Assembly: GCF_038505995.1 (NCBI RefSeq)
Contig: NZ_CP128414.1
Location: 620,001 to 684,000 of the forward strand
DNA length: 64,000 bases
Direction: 5' to 3'
Source of the DNA: Candidatus Phytoplasma asteris
GTDB taxonomy: Bacteria > Bacillota_I > Bacilli_A > Acholeplasmatales > Acholeplasmataceae
Part shown: positions 31,191 through 39,803 of the stretch, piece by piece
Layout: each line of letters begins with the position of its first letter
Position numbering within the stretch: position 1 is the stretch's first letter
Position numbers and translations under genes: made by a program
The notes under the pieces: model-generated
What the model was told of the DNA's origin: nothing
Seen by the model: only the letters and a program-made list of their open reading frames with translations
Databases searched by the model: none

Positions 31191-31496
31191 TTAAATTTTT
31201 TGATCTTTAATAATGATAGGTCTTTTTAAAATTTCAGGATTTTCAATAATAATTTTTTTGATGTTATCGGTGTTGATAGTTTCCAAATCTATTTGTTTTT
31301 CTTTAAAAATTTTGGAACGTCGCGAAATAATATCATCAAACCCATAATCACAATTTTTTAAAATTAAATCCAGATCTTGTGGTTGCATTTTATAATTTAA
31401 CAAATTACGCTCTTCGTATCTTACCCCATGAGCTTTTAACCATTTTTTAACTTTTTTACAAGAAACACAACTAAAACTCGTATAAACAATTACCAT
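31191..31496 (-). CDS. spx: Spx-type RNA polymerase regulator, cut by a nonsense codon
   Basis: Spx binds the RNA polymerase alpha subunit and controls thiol-stress genes. The redox pair C10-x-x-C13 (TSFSCVSCKK) and the RPIIIKD motif are present, and GFDDIISRRSKIFKE matches the ArsC/Spx core. The open frame stops at a TAA (31191-31193) after 101 residues. The same frame then continues for 48 residues (31044-31190) with IGYNEEEIRIFIPKKLR, the normal conserved Spx C-terminus. One base change (CAA to TAA) would explain this. The product, if made, lacks its last helix and strand. Confidence 0.8.
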   Translation of the reverse strand: MVIVYTSFSCVSCKKVKKWLKAHGVRYEERNLLNYKMQPQDLDLILKNCDYGFDDIISRRSKIFKEKQIDLETINTDNIKKIIIENPEILKRPIIIKDQKI

Positions 31497-32101
31497 AATT
31501 ATTTATGCAATTCTCCTTTGATAAAATAAATTAATGAATGAATTTTGGCGTGCAAAAATGCGATATTCATATATTAAAAATATTATATTTTATTTTTAAA
31601 ATGTAATAGTGCTATTAAAAATTTTAAATTATAATTAATTTGAGTTATAAAATGTAGAAGGTTTGTTTTTTAGTTAAATAATGGTTTAATTTTGAAAAAT
31701 ATTTATAATCCTAAGGCAAATCCAAAGGCAAAATGTTTTTTAATGCAACATCTGCATATACTAAAAGGAAAAACAAAAGGAAAATCAATGCAAGAAAAGA
31801 AAAAAGAATAAAAAGGGTAAAAAGTTATTAAAATGATCCCAAAATATTTAAAAAAGAGACCGTTTTATTTTTTAAAAAAGTTATTTATTGTTGTTCAATA
31901 AAAAATTTTAATATTAAAAAACGGTGTTAATATAAAAATCGAAATAAATTTGGAATAAAAAAATAATTCGATAAATAATAAAATAAATTTGGTGCACTAT
32001 TTGCAAAAAAAGATATCATTGTAAAAAATCAAATAGTTTTGAAAATGGTTTTTTAAAATAATGGAAATAAGAAAATAATGAAAAAATGCTATAAACTACT
32101 T
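31497..32101. other. 600-bp AT-rich intergenic region
   Basis: No ORF of note, no strong hairpin and no recognisable repeat. It separates spx and rnjA, both on the - strand. Confidence 0.4.
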
Positions 32102-33793
32102 TTAAACTGTCAAAATAATAGGAATAATAATTGGATTTCTCAAAGTAATTCCGTATATTTTAGAGGCAAGATAATCAACGATAATTTTGTTTAAAGTCTC
32201 TTTTTGCACTTCATCTTGTTTAATAGCAGTTTCAATACTATTTTTAATATCATAAGAAATTTGTTTAATCATTTCTTGATTATCTTTCATATAAATAAAG
32301 CCACGAGAAACAATTGTTGGTAAATTAAGGACTTTTTTTCTTTTTAAATCAATACTCATAACAACAGAAAATAAGCCTTTTTCACTCAGACTACGACGTT
32401 CTTTTAGGATGGCATTGCCCACATCGTCTATTCCAGAAGCATCGATAAAGACGTTGCCTACATTCATTTTTTGGGTAATGGCAGCTTTTTCAGGAGCTAA
32501 GTTTACCATTTGTCCGTTTTCCAAAATAAAAATATTACTTTCTGGAATACCACATTCTAGAGCTAAATTTTTGTGTGCAATTAACATGCGATGTTCGCCG
32601 TGAACTGGAATAAAATATTTAGGCTTGGTAAGCGAAAGCATCAATTTCAGGTCATTTTGGTTACCGTGTCCTGATACGTGAGTGTTAATTAAAGGTCCGT
32701 GAGTGATGACGTTAACATTTTTTTTGAAAAGTAAATCAAAAATTTTATTAATGTTTTCTTGGTTGCCAGGAATGGGAGAAGAAGAAAAAATGATAGTATC
32801 TTTGGGACTTAACTTAATTTGTCTGTGAGTGTTGTTAGCAATTCTGCTTAAAGCTGCTAAGGGCTCTCCTTGTGAGCCGGTGCAAAGCAAGATAATATCG
32901 CGATATTTGTGAATGTTATTACTTGTGACAAGGGTGCCTTCAGGAATGTTAAGATAGCCATGTTTTTTGCCAATTTCCAAAGCTTTTTCCATGCTGCGCC
33001 CAAACACTGCAACTTTTCTTTTAGTCTGAATAGCAGCTTCTACAATTTGTTTGATGCGGTAAAAATTAGAAGCAAAAGTAACAATAATGATGCGGTCTGC
33101 AATATTTACAAAAAGTTCATTAATGGAAGCCCCAATAGTACTTTCGGATTGGACCAACCCAGATTGCTCGGCATTAGTAGAATCAGAAAGCAGGCACAAA
33201 ACGCCTTCTTGTTTAATCTTGATTAATTTATCATATTGCGCTTCTGGACCTACTGGAGTATAATCAATTTTAAAATCCCCAGTATAAAAAATATTGCCGT
33301 ATTTGGTGTTAAAAACGATCCCAAAAGTGTCAGGAATAGAGTGGTTAAGTCTGATGAAAGACACATTTACTTGATGGCTAAATTCGTATTTGGTATCATG
33401 GCTGTATTTTTCTATTTTGGGCAGGGCGCCAATTTCTTTATGCTCTGCTAATTTATGTTCTAACAAATAATATGCAATCCCTGAGACAAAAATTTTAGGA
33501 ATACGCACTTTTTTAAGCAAATAAGGAATGCCTCCAATATGATCTTCATGTCCGTGAGTAACAAAAAGCCCTACAATACGCGATTCGTTTTTCAATAAAT
33601 AATCATAATCGGGAATGACGTAATTGACTCCTAACAAAAAATCATCTGAAAACAAAATCCCTGAATCTACAATAAAAATTTGCTTGTGAATTTCAAAAAC
33701 ATACATGTTTTTCCCAACTTCGCCAAGCCCTCCCAAAGCAAAGAAAGAAACATCGGAATTATAGTTATTAATCTTTGGGTCTAAATTATTCAT
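32102..33793 (-). CDS. rnjA: Ribonuclease J (RNase J1 type)
   Basis: Metallo-beta-lactamase ribonuclease with 5'-3' exo- and endonuclease activity, central to mRNA decay in Firmicutes. The metal motif H80-G-H82-E-D84-H85 (VTHGHEDHIGG) is intact. Further ligands are in RLNHSIPD, the Asp of TGDFKID, and HVSGHGNQND; VHGEHRM matches the beta-CASP His motif. At 563 residues it is full length. AAAGGAG precedes the ATG. A second, degenerate copy is at 36823-38547. Confidence 0.96.
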   Translation of the reverse strand: MNNLDPKINNYNSDVSFFALGGLGEVGKNMYVFEIHKQIFIVDSGILFSDDFLLGVNYVIPDYDYLLKNESRIVGLFVTHGHEDHIGGIPYLLKKVRIPKIFVSGIAYYLLEHKLAEHKEIGALPKIEKYSHDTKYEFSHQVNVSFIRLNHSIPDTFGIVFNTKYGNIFYTGDFKIDYTPVGPEAQYDKLIKIKQEGVLCLLSDSTNAEQSGLVQSESTIGASINELFVNIADRIIIVTFASNFYRIKQIVEAAIQTKRKVAVFGRSMEKALEIGKKHGYLNIPEGTLVTSNNIHKYRDIILLCTGSQGEPLAALSRIANNTHRQIKLSPKDTIIFSSSPIPGNQENINKIFDLLFKKNVNVITHGPLINTHVSGHGNQNDLKLMLSLTKPKYFIPVHGEHRMLIAHKNLALECGIPESNIFILENGQMVNLAPEKAAITQKMNVGNVFIDASGIDDVGNAILKERRSLSEKGLFSVVMSIDLKRKKVLNLPTIVSRGFIYMKDNQEMIKQISYDIKNSIETAIKQDEVQKETLNKIIVDYLASKIYGITLRNPIIIPIILTV

Positions 33794-33985
33794 AAAAATT
33801 ATTCTCCTTTAAATCTCATTAAAATCAATAAAAAACTTTTAAGGTTTCCTATTTTAACGATTATTACTACCTATATTATAGTATAATATAAGCAATAATT
33901 GTAATTAATTATTGTATAAAATTGATATTTTTAGCAAAAAAGACATTATAAATTATATTCATAAAGAAAATAGGTAATAAAGTTT

Positions 33986-34792
33986 ATGAAAAAACTAATT
34001 TTTTTTGATATTGACGGCACTTTAAGAAGTAATAAAAATAAAGCTATTTTGCCTCAGACAAAAGCGTTAATCAAAGAGCTTTCACAAGGTCCTAATGTAG
34101 TTTTAGGAATTGCTACAGGCAGAAGTTATGCTAGATTAGGAGTTTTAAAAGAATTAAGACCTTTATTTAAATATTTAGTTTTGTGCAACGGCGCTCTTAC
34201 AATGCAATCACAAAAGACGCAAGAAGAAAAAGTCCTTAATGAGGTTTGTTTTGACCAAAAAGATGTTATGCAAGTAAAAAAAGCAGCTGCTACAAATGGA
34301 GTTGCTTTAACTCTTTTTACCTTGGACCAAATTTTTGCCATAGATTTACAAAACGACCAAACACTCAACAATATTAACAGTTTTAAAGGGGAACAAAAAC
34401 TAGTTCTAAATGATGCTTTTTTTGAGCAACAAAAAGTTTATCAAATGGTATTATTACATGAAAAAGAAAACGATAAAGAAAAGATACAACAATTTTTAAA
34501 AGATATGCCCCAATTAAAAGCTTACTTTTGGGATAGTGGTTTTGTTGATATAATGTATCAAAAAATAGACAAATCATACGGAATTAAGCAAATTAAGGCT
34601 CTTTATCCCGATCATCAATTAATTTGTATGGGAGACGGTCCCAACGACTTTGAAATGCTTAAATTAGCTGATGTGGCAATTACTATGGGAAATACCAAAA
34701 TAGAAGATTTAAAAAATATTGCTAATTTTGTAAGCCCTCATATTGATGAAGACCGCATGTATGATTTTTTTAAGACTAAAAAAATAATTTAA
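33986..34792 (+). CDS. Cof-type HAD-superfamily phosphatase
   Basis: HAD IIB hydrolase. Motif I IFFDIDGTL (nucleophile Asp), motif II GIATGRSY, and motif IV MGDGPNDFEMLKLA. A Cof-type cap lies at about residues 85-190. The natural substrate is unknown; relatives dephosphorylate sugar phosphates or flavin nucleotides. 268 residues, monocistronic. Confidence 0.88.
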   Translation: MKKLIFFDIDGTLRSNKNKAILPQTKALIKELSQGPNVVLGIATGRSYARLGVLKELRPLFKYLVLCNGALTMQSQKTQEEKVLNEVCFDQKDVMQVKKAAATNGVALTLFTLDQIFAIDLQNDQTLNNINSFKGEQKLVLNDAFFEQQKVYQMVLLHEKENDKEKIQQFLKDMPQLKAYFWDSGFVDIMYQKIDKSYGIKQIKALYPDHQLICMGDGPNDFEMLKLADVAITMGNTKIEDLKNIANFVSPHIDEDRMYDFFKTKKII

Positions 34793-34805
34793 TAGTTTGA
34801 AAGAA

Positions 34806-34835
34806 AAGTTGTAACAATTTGTTGCAGCTTTTTTT
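34806..34835 (+). terminator. Possible terminator of the HAD gene
   Basis: AAAGTTGTAAC and GTTGCAGCTTT form an imperfect stem with a T7 tract, 14 bp past the stop. Confidence 0.5.
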
Positions 34836-34853
34836 GTTGTGTTAATATATAAT

Positions 34854-34897
34854 AAAAGTTAAACCGCTTATCTCATCAATAAGCGGTTTAACTTTTT
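34854..34897. terminator. Strong bidirectional terminator
   Basis: An 18-bp inverted repeat, AAAAGTTAAACCGCTTAT and its exact complement, with an 8-nt loop. It lies between the + strand HAD gene and the 3' end of the - strand tRNA cluster and can serve both. Confidence 0.92.
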
Positions 34898-34939
34898 AGT
34901 TTATAGTTTTATTTTATATTTATTATGGGGAATAATAAA

Positions 34940-35014
34940 TGGAGCGGGCGATGGGAATCGAACCCACGTCTTTAGCTTGGAAGGCTAAGGTAATGGCCAT
35001 TATACGACGCCCGC
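34940..35014 (-). tRNA. tRNA-Gly (anticodon TCC)
   Basis: 75 nt including encoded CCA. Acceptor GCGGGCG/CGCCCGC, T-loop GGTTCGATTCC, anticodon loop CTTCCAA. Confidence 0.95.
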
Positions 35015-35034
35015 ATAGATAGTTAATTAAGGAA

Positions 35035-35111
35035 TGGTCGGGAAGGCAGGATTTGAACCCGCGACCTCCTGGTCCCAAACCAGGCGCTATACCAAGCTAA
35101 GCTACTTCCCG
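35035..35111 (-). tRNA. tRNA-Pro (anticodon TGG)
   Basis: 77 nt with encoded CCA. Acceptor CGGGAAG/CTTCCCG, anticodon stem CCTGG with loop TTTGGGA, T-loop GGTTCAAATCC. Confidence 0.95.
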
Positions 35112-35135
35112 TTAATTGCATTTATGATGTTTTAA

Positions 35136-35212
35136 TGGCACACCCAAGAGGATTTGAACCCCTAGCCTTCTGATCCGTAGTCAGATGCTCTATCCAATTG
35201 AGCTATGGGTGC
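35136..35212 (-). tRNA. tRNA-Arg (anticodon ACG)
   Basis: 77 nt with encoded CCA. Acceptor GCACCCA, anticodon stem CTGA with loop CTACGGA, T-loop GGTTCAAATCC. Confidence 0.95.
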
Positions 35213-35225
35213 TTTTTTATCAAAT

Positions 35226-35301
35226 TGGTGACCCGTACGGGATTTGAACCCGTGAATGCATGCGTGAAAGGCATGTGAGTTAACCGTTTCTCCAACGGGC
35301 C
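35226..35301 (-). tRNA. tRNA-Glu (anticodon TTC)
   Basis: 76 nt with encoded CCA. Acceptor GGCCCGT pairs with ACGGGTC (one G-U); anticodon loop CTTTCAC. It is the first gene of a four-tRNA cluster Glu-Arg-Pro-Gly on the - strand. Confidence 0.94.
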
Positions 35302-35623
35302 TAATATTTTTTATTTATACCTTGGAATAAATCATAAAGCACAAATAAAAATAATCTCTTAAAGTGGCATCAAAATAAAATAAGTTATTCAAAAGTTTTT
35401 TTAATTTTAACCAATAATTATTATACCAACATTGAGCCAAAAAGTCAAATAATAAAATTGTTTTATGAAAAATATTTGCAAAATATGTATTATTGCGATA
35501 TTTTGGTGTAGAAATACAGTCGTGCAGGAACCCAAAAAATACATTTTGCAAGAATTAAGGAGCAAGAATTAATATTTATACTATTTTTCAATTTTGCAAA
35601 AACTATAATAATGGAAAATGGTA
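35302..35623. other. Upstream region of the tRNA cluster
   Basis: No gene. On the - strand, TATAAA about 20 bp before tRNA-Glu may be a -10 box. The rest is AT-rich. Confidence 0.35.
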
Positions 35624-36487
35624 CTATTTTTGAAATTTAGGTTTTCTAATAATTCCTACTCCAATAGCGCTGTCTCCTACATGACACCCAACAACAGGAG
35701 TTAAAGGGATTTGTACTAAATTTTTTAAGCCTAATTGGGTTTCTAAAACTTGTTGAAACTCGTTTTTTAATTCAGGGTGCCCTGTAAAAATTAAATGGAT
35801 TTGATAATCATGATTTTGGGTATATTCTTTGATTTTAGAAGTTATGGCTAAAAGTGCTTTGTGGGAACTTAAAGTCTTTTTAATTAAGGCAATTTTGCCA
35901 TCTTGTTGAACTTGCAAAATGGGATTTATTCTCAAAAGGCGCCCCAAAAAACTTTTTACTCCTACTAAACGTCCATTTTTAATTAATTGTGTAAGCTTTT
36001 TGGTCATAAAAAAAATGGTATTATTTTCTTTAATGAAATCTAAATGCTTAACAACTTGTTCTAGGGATTTGCCTTCTGCAAATAAACGATAAGCTTCTAG
36101 GGCAAAAAAACCTTCACAAAAACAGACAGTTTTAGTGTCATAACAGTGTACCTCAATTTTATCTGATACCATTTTTCCTGCTTGAATAATAGCATTATAA
36201 GTGCCGCTTAAAGCAGAAGATAGCGTAGTTACAAAAACTTTTTGATAACCTTGTAAAGCTAACTTTTCAAAATAAACTACCATTTCGCCAACCGATACTT
36301 GCGAAGTTTTAGGCATAAAATCAGGGTTGTTTTTAAACATTTGATAAAATTGATCGTATTTCATGGTTTTACCATCAATATATTCTTGATCGTCGATTAA
36401 AATTTTGATTCTAAAAATGTCAATATCACAAGAATGCGAGTAATAATCGAGACAACTAGTAGAAGTGGTTGCAACTTTTATTTTCAC
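35624..36487 (-). CDS. DegV family fatty-acid-binding protein (FakB-like)
   Basis: DegV/FakB proteins hold a fatty acid while FakA phosphorylates it. The family pattern is clear: an N-terminal KVATTSTSCLDYY, ILIDDQEYIDGKTMKYDQFY, the TSQVSVGEM motif, then LSSALSGTYNAIIQAG. The C-terminal part has RLVGVKSFLGRLLRINPILQVQQDGKI and ends VVGCHVGDSAIGVGI. 287 residues. AAAGGAG precedes the ATG. The partner kinase is the FakA-like gene at 55989; the two are unlinked, as is common. Confidence 0.9.
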   Translation of the reverse strand: MKIKVATTSTSCLDYYSHSCDIDIFRIKILIDDQEYIDGKTMKYDQFYQMFKNNPDFMPKTSQVSVGEMVVYFEKLALQGYQKVFVTTLSSALSGTYNAIIQAGKMVSDKIEVHCYDTKTVCFCEGFFALEAYRLFAEGKSLEQVVKHLDFIKENNTIFFMTKKLTQLIKNGRLVGVKSFLGRLLRINPILQVQQDGKIALIKKTLSSHKALLAITSKIKEYTQNHDYQIHLIFTGHPELKNEFQQVLETQLGLKNLVQIPLTPVVGCHVGDSAIGVGIIRKPKFQK

Positions 36488-36822
36488 ATCATTCTCCTTT
36501 AATTTGCTTTAGGGATGCCAATTATTTGCCATATAAAGGTTTTTGGTAATGAAAAATATTTGGAATATAATTAAAATATCAAAAGAAATTAGTATTAAAA
36601 ATAGATGTTAGTTGGTTGTAATTAGGGTTTATTTGGGGTGAAGTAGTGCAAAAATGAAAAATACAAAAATAAATTGTCAGATTGGTCAAATTGAAAAAAC
36701 AAAAGAGCAAAAAACAAAAGGAAGGCACAACAACAATAAATTAACTTTTTTATATTGAATTATTGTTTTTTGACAACTTTCTTATTATTTTGTATCGTAT
36801 TTATTTGTATTTATTATTCGTT
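36488..36822. other. Spacer between degV and the RNase J paralog
   Basis: No gene or strong hairpin seen. Open frames on + here are antisense to the paralog's 3' end. Confidence 0.35.
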
Positions 36823-38547
36823 TTATTCACTTTTAACACTAATGAAAATAGGAATAACAATAGGTCTTTTTTTAGTTTCTTTGAATAAAAATTTAACTAA
36901 TGATTCTCTAATATTTTTTTTGAAATCATTCCATTTAAGATACTTTTTTTTCAAAAAAATTTCACTTTTTTCATCAAAAATAGCTTTTAACTTAGGAAAA
37001 ATATGACTAGTTTCAGAATCTGCCAAAAAGCCTTTACTTACTAATTGTGGAGCACCTACTATTTTTTTGTGTTTAGCATTAACATTGGCAACAACAATTA
37101 CAACTCCATCCGCTGCTAAAAGTTCACGGTCTTTCATAATAAAATCTTGCCCACCAATAACGGGAGTACCATCAATTAAAATTTCTGTAAGAACGCCAGT
37201 ATTAGATTCGGCAAAGGCATCTTTTTGTGGGTCACAATGCCAAATACTGCCATTTTCTAACAAGAAAGTTTGGTTGAGTTTGAATCCTAAACTTTGGGCA
37301 ATTTTTTGCACTTGATATTGATGACGATATTCACCCATAACAGGAATAATGTATTGAGGTTTTAAAAAATTAAGCATCAATTTGAGGGTTTTTTCATAAT
37401 CATTGGAACAAGCGTCTAGGTCTTTTACCAAAACATGGGCTTGAATATTGTGGCGTGACAAAAGATCTAGGGTTTGAGATTGCATTTTGGCAATTCCTGC
37501 CATTTCTTTGGACATTAACAACACTAAATCTTGGGGCGTTAAATGAATTAAAGTGTCTGTTTTTTGACACATTTTTTGCAAATGAAACAAAGATTCAAAA
37601 TGTTTACCTAGCACAAAGACAACTAATTTTGGATGTTTTTTGGAGTCTTCTAGTGTTTTTAATTCCACTAAATTGAAGGAAGGCACTTTTAAAAAACCTT
37701 TTTTCAAAGCAATATCAATAATTTTTTCACTTTTTCTACCTAAAAAAGTTATTTTAAAATTAAGTCTACATGCCAAATCCACTATGGATTGAATTTTTAA
37801 CAAATCAGGCATCAAAGAAGGAATAACAATAATACCTTCGGATTTAAGCAAGTGATTGCTAAAATAGTTATTCAATTTGTGCTCAAAACTCGATGCATCA
37901 TTATTATGCGCAGATGTGCTAAAAGCCCCACGACAAGAAGGCAAAAAGGCAAGTACTTTGGGTTGTGCTAATTGAGCTAATCTTGTAAAATTAGTTTGAA
38001 AAAATTTATTTTTAGAATGCAATAATTTAAGGTCGCCAGAGTAAACGATGCTACCTCGTTTAGTTTGAAAAACCATTCCCAATGTTTCAGGAATCAATTG
38101 CGATGTAGCAAAAAAAGCCACTGCCACATCATCAAAAATAAGTCTTTCATCGCTTTTAACGATTTGTAGATTAAAATTGCGGTAATTAATTTTATGACTT
38201 TGAAAATGCGCTTTTAGAACTTGCATCGTAAAATAAGAAGCATAAACAGGGATATCAAAATCTTTCATCAAGTAAGGCAAGGCACCCAAATTGGTTTCAA
38301 AAGCTGATGATAAAAAAACGCCTTTAATCTTGTCTTTGATATCTTGTAATTTGTAATAATCAGCAATCATAGAATCGATGCCATAAAGAGCGGTATTGGG
38401 ATATTTTAGTCCAGCATCAAGTAAAAAATAAGATTCGTTAATTTGCAAGACGTAAAAATTTTTTCCACTTTCGCCCAGTCCTCCTAAAGCAAAAAATTTA
38501 ATGTCATTCACTTGGAACCTCCAGTTTGTAATTTGGAAATTATTCAT
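36823..38547 (-). CDS. RNase J paralog lacking catalytic residues (J2-like)
   Basis: 574 residues, collinear with the RNase J at 32102-33793 from the FFALGGLGESGKNFYV start to the PIVIPIFISV end. However, the metal motif HGHEDH is replaced: the aligned segment reads SSAFETNLGALPYL, so all four ligands are lost (S81, F83, T85, N86). The His of NHSIPD has become Gln (SQLIPE), SGHGNQND is KDLDACSND, and PVHGEHR is PVMGEYR. The frame is intact and long, which argues for a maintained pseudoenzyme, probably a structural or regulatory partner of RNase J1 like the weakly active J2 subunits of other Firmicutes. Confidence 0.88.
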   Translation of the reverse strand: MNNFQITNWRFQVNDIKFFALGGLGESGKNFYVLQINESYFLLDAGLKYPNTALYGIDSMIADYYKLQDIKDKIKGVFLSSAFETNLGALPYLMKDFDIPVYASYFTMQVLKAHFQSHKINYRNFNLQIVKSDERLIFDDVAVAFFATSQLIPETLGMVFQTKRGSIVYSGDLKLLHSKNKFFQTNFTRLAQLAQPKVLAFLPSCRGAFSTSAHNNDASSFEHKLNNYFSNHLLKSEGIIVIPSLMPDLLKIQSIVDLACRLNFKITFLGRKSEKIIDIALKKGFLKVPSFNLVELKTLEDSKKHPKLVVFVLGKHFESLFHLQKMCQKTDTLIHLTPQDLVLLMSKEMAGIAKMQSQTLDLLSRHNIQAHVLVKDLDACSNDYEKTLKLMLNFLKPQYIIPVMGEYRHQYQVQKIAQSLGFKLNQTFLLENGSIWHCDPQKDAFAESNTGVLTEILIDGTPVIGGQDFIMKDRELLAADGVVIVVANVNAKHKKIVGAPQLVSKGFLADSETSHIFPKLKAIFDEKSEIFLKKKYLKWNDFKKNIRESLVKFLFKETKKRPIVIPIFISVKSE

Positions 38548-39803
38548 AATTAAAGATGAAAATAATTTCTTGAAATGTTTTGAAAATTAAAAAAATAAAA
38601 ATTAGGATTGAATTGGGATTTCAAATCCGGAATTGAGCATTGAAAAATATATTTAGGTTTGGTTCTTGGTTGTTGTTGGCATTGTTGAATTATTTAGTAA
38701 ATATTTTTTCGTTTTGTCAATTTAGATGTTTTTGCAAAAGCGGGATTGGGATACGATAATGCCGCATTTATTTAATTTATCAATAAAAGACTTGCAAAAT
38801 GCCCAAAATAAAAATCAAACAACAATTGCAATTCAATAAATTAAATGCAATAAAAGACTTGCAACAAATGCACGAAAACTTTTAGGAAACTTGCTTGTAT
38901 TTTATTGTAGCAAAAATGTTATTTATTAGGTTAAAAGTATTTTATAAGAGTCAAAATCAAATTTTGAATAATTAAAAATATTATCCAGAAAGGAAAAAGA
39001 AAAGAAATATAATAAAAAATATTAGGTGGATTATTGATGGTTTTGGGCAATTTGATAATAATTTTAAATCATTAACAAAAAATATTTTTTCAGTTTTCTT
39101 TGGTTTTTTCAAATATTGCATTTTTTATTGGATATGAAAATCTCCAAAAGCAATTTTTTATTGATAAATATTTTTAATAATTTTCAAAATCATAAATAAT
39201 TGAAAAAATAATTGACTTTGGGGTAAAACAGTTTTTTGAATTATTTATAATTTTTAAACTTGGCTTATATTTTTTTGCCAAAGAAATTGATTTTGAGGCG
39301 GGTTGTAAAAAATAAATTTTTTGCAAATATTTAGTTTTAGATTTAGATTTGATATTAAAATCTAGATTATAACTTTTTTACAAATTAATTTTAATATTAT
39401 TGTTAGTATTAATTTGGTTTTTAAAATAAGCTGAATTATTGCTTTTGATTTGAATCATTATTTTTGATTTAAAAATTTAAACACCCAATAAAAATACTAA
39501 ATATTATCTAATATACCTATATTATACTAAAAAAATAATTTTTAAAAACGCATTTTTGCCTTAAAGTTGACAAAAGAAATTATTTATGTAGTAAAACCCT
39601 CAATAAAGTGCGTAATTACTATTTGTTTATTTGTTACAATTTTGACTCAAATAATGAAGACCCACTAAAAAGCGGGTCTAGTTTTTGAAAATTGACAAAA
39701 ATCTCAATTTTGTAATGATAAGAATAGTTGTTTTGCAACTTGTAATTTTAATATTATTAAATATTATATTTAATTTATAATTATTATATCATCATTTAAA
39801 AAT
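38548..39803. other. 1.25-kb AT-rich intergenic region with small repeats
   Basis: No gene recognised. A 17-bp direct repeat CAATAAAAGACTTGCAA occurs at 38781-38797 and 38848-38864. A somewhat GC-richer patch at about 38735-38775 has no coding pattern. A terminator-like hairpin lies at 39657-39686. Confidence 0.45.
39657..39686. terminator. Terminator-like hairpin
   Basis: AGACCC and GGGTCT separated by 10 nt, followed by a short T run on +. It lies about 120 bp past the 3' end of the broken transporter gene. Confidence 0.5.

Noticed and set aside
30960-31229. Hydrophobic open frame on the + strand
   Set aside because: It is antisense to the conserved tail of spx; its hydrophobicity is an artefact of complementing Lys/Asn/Glu codons.
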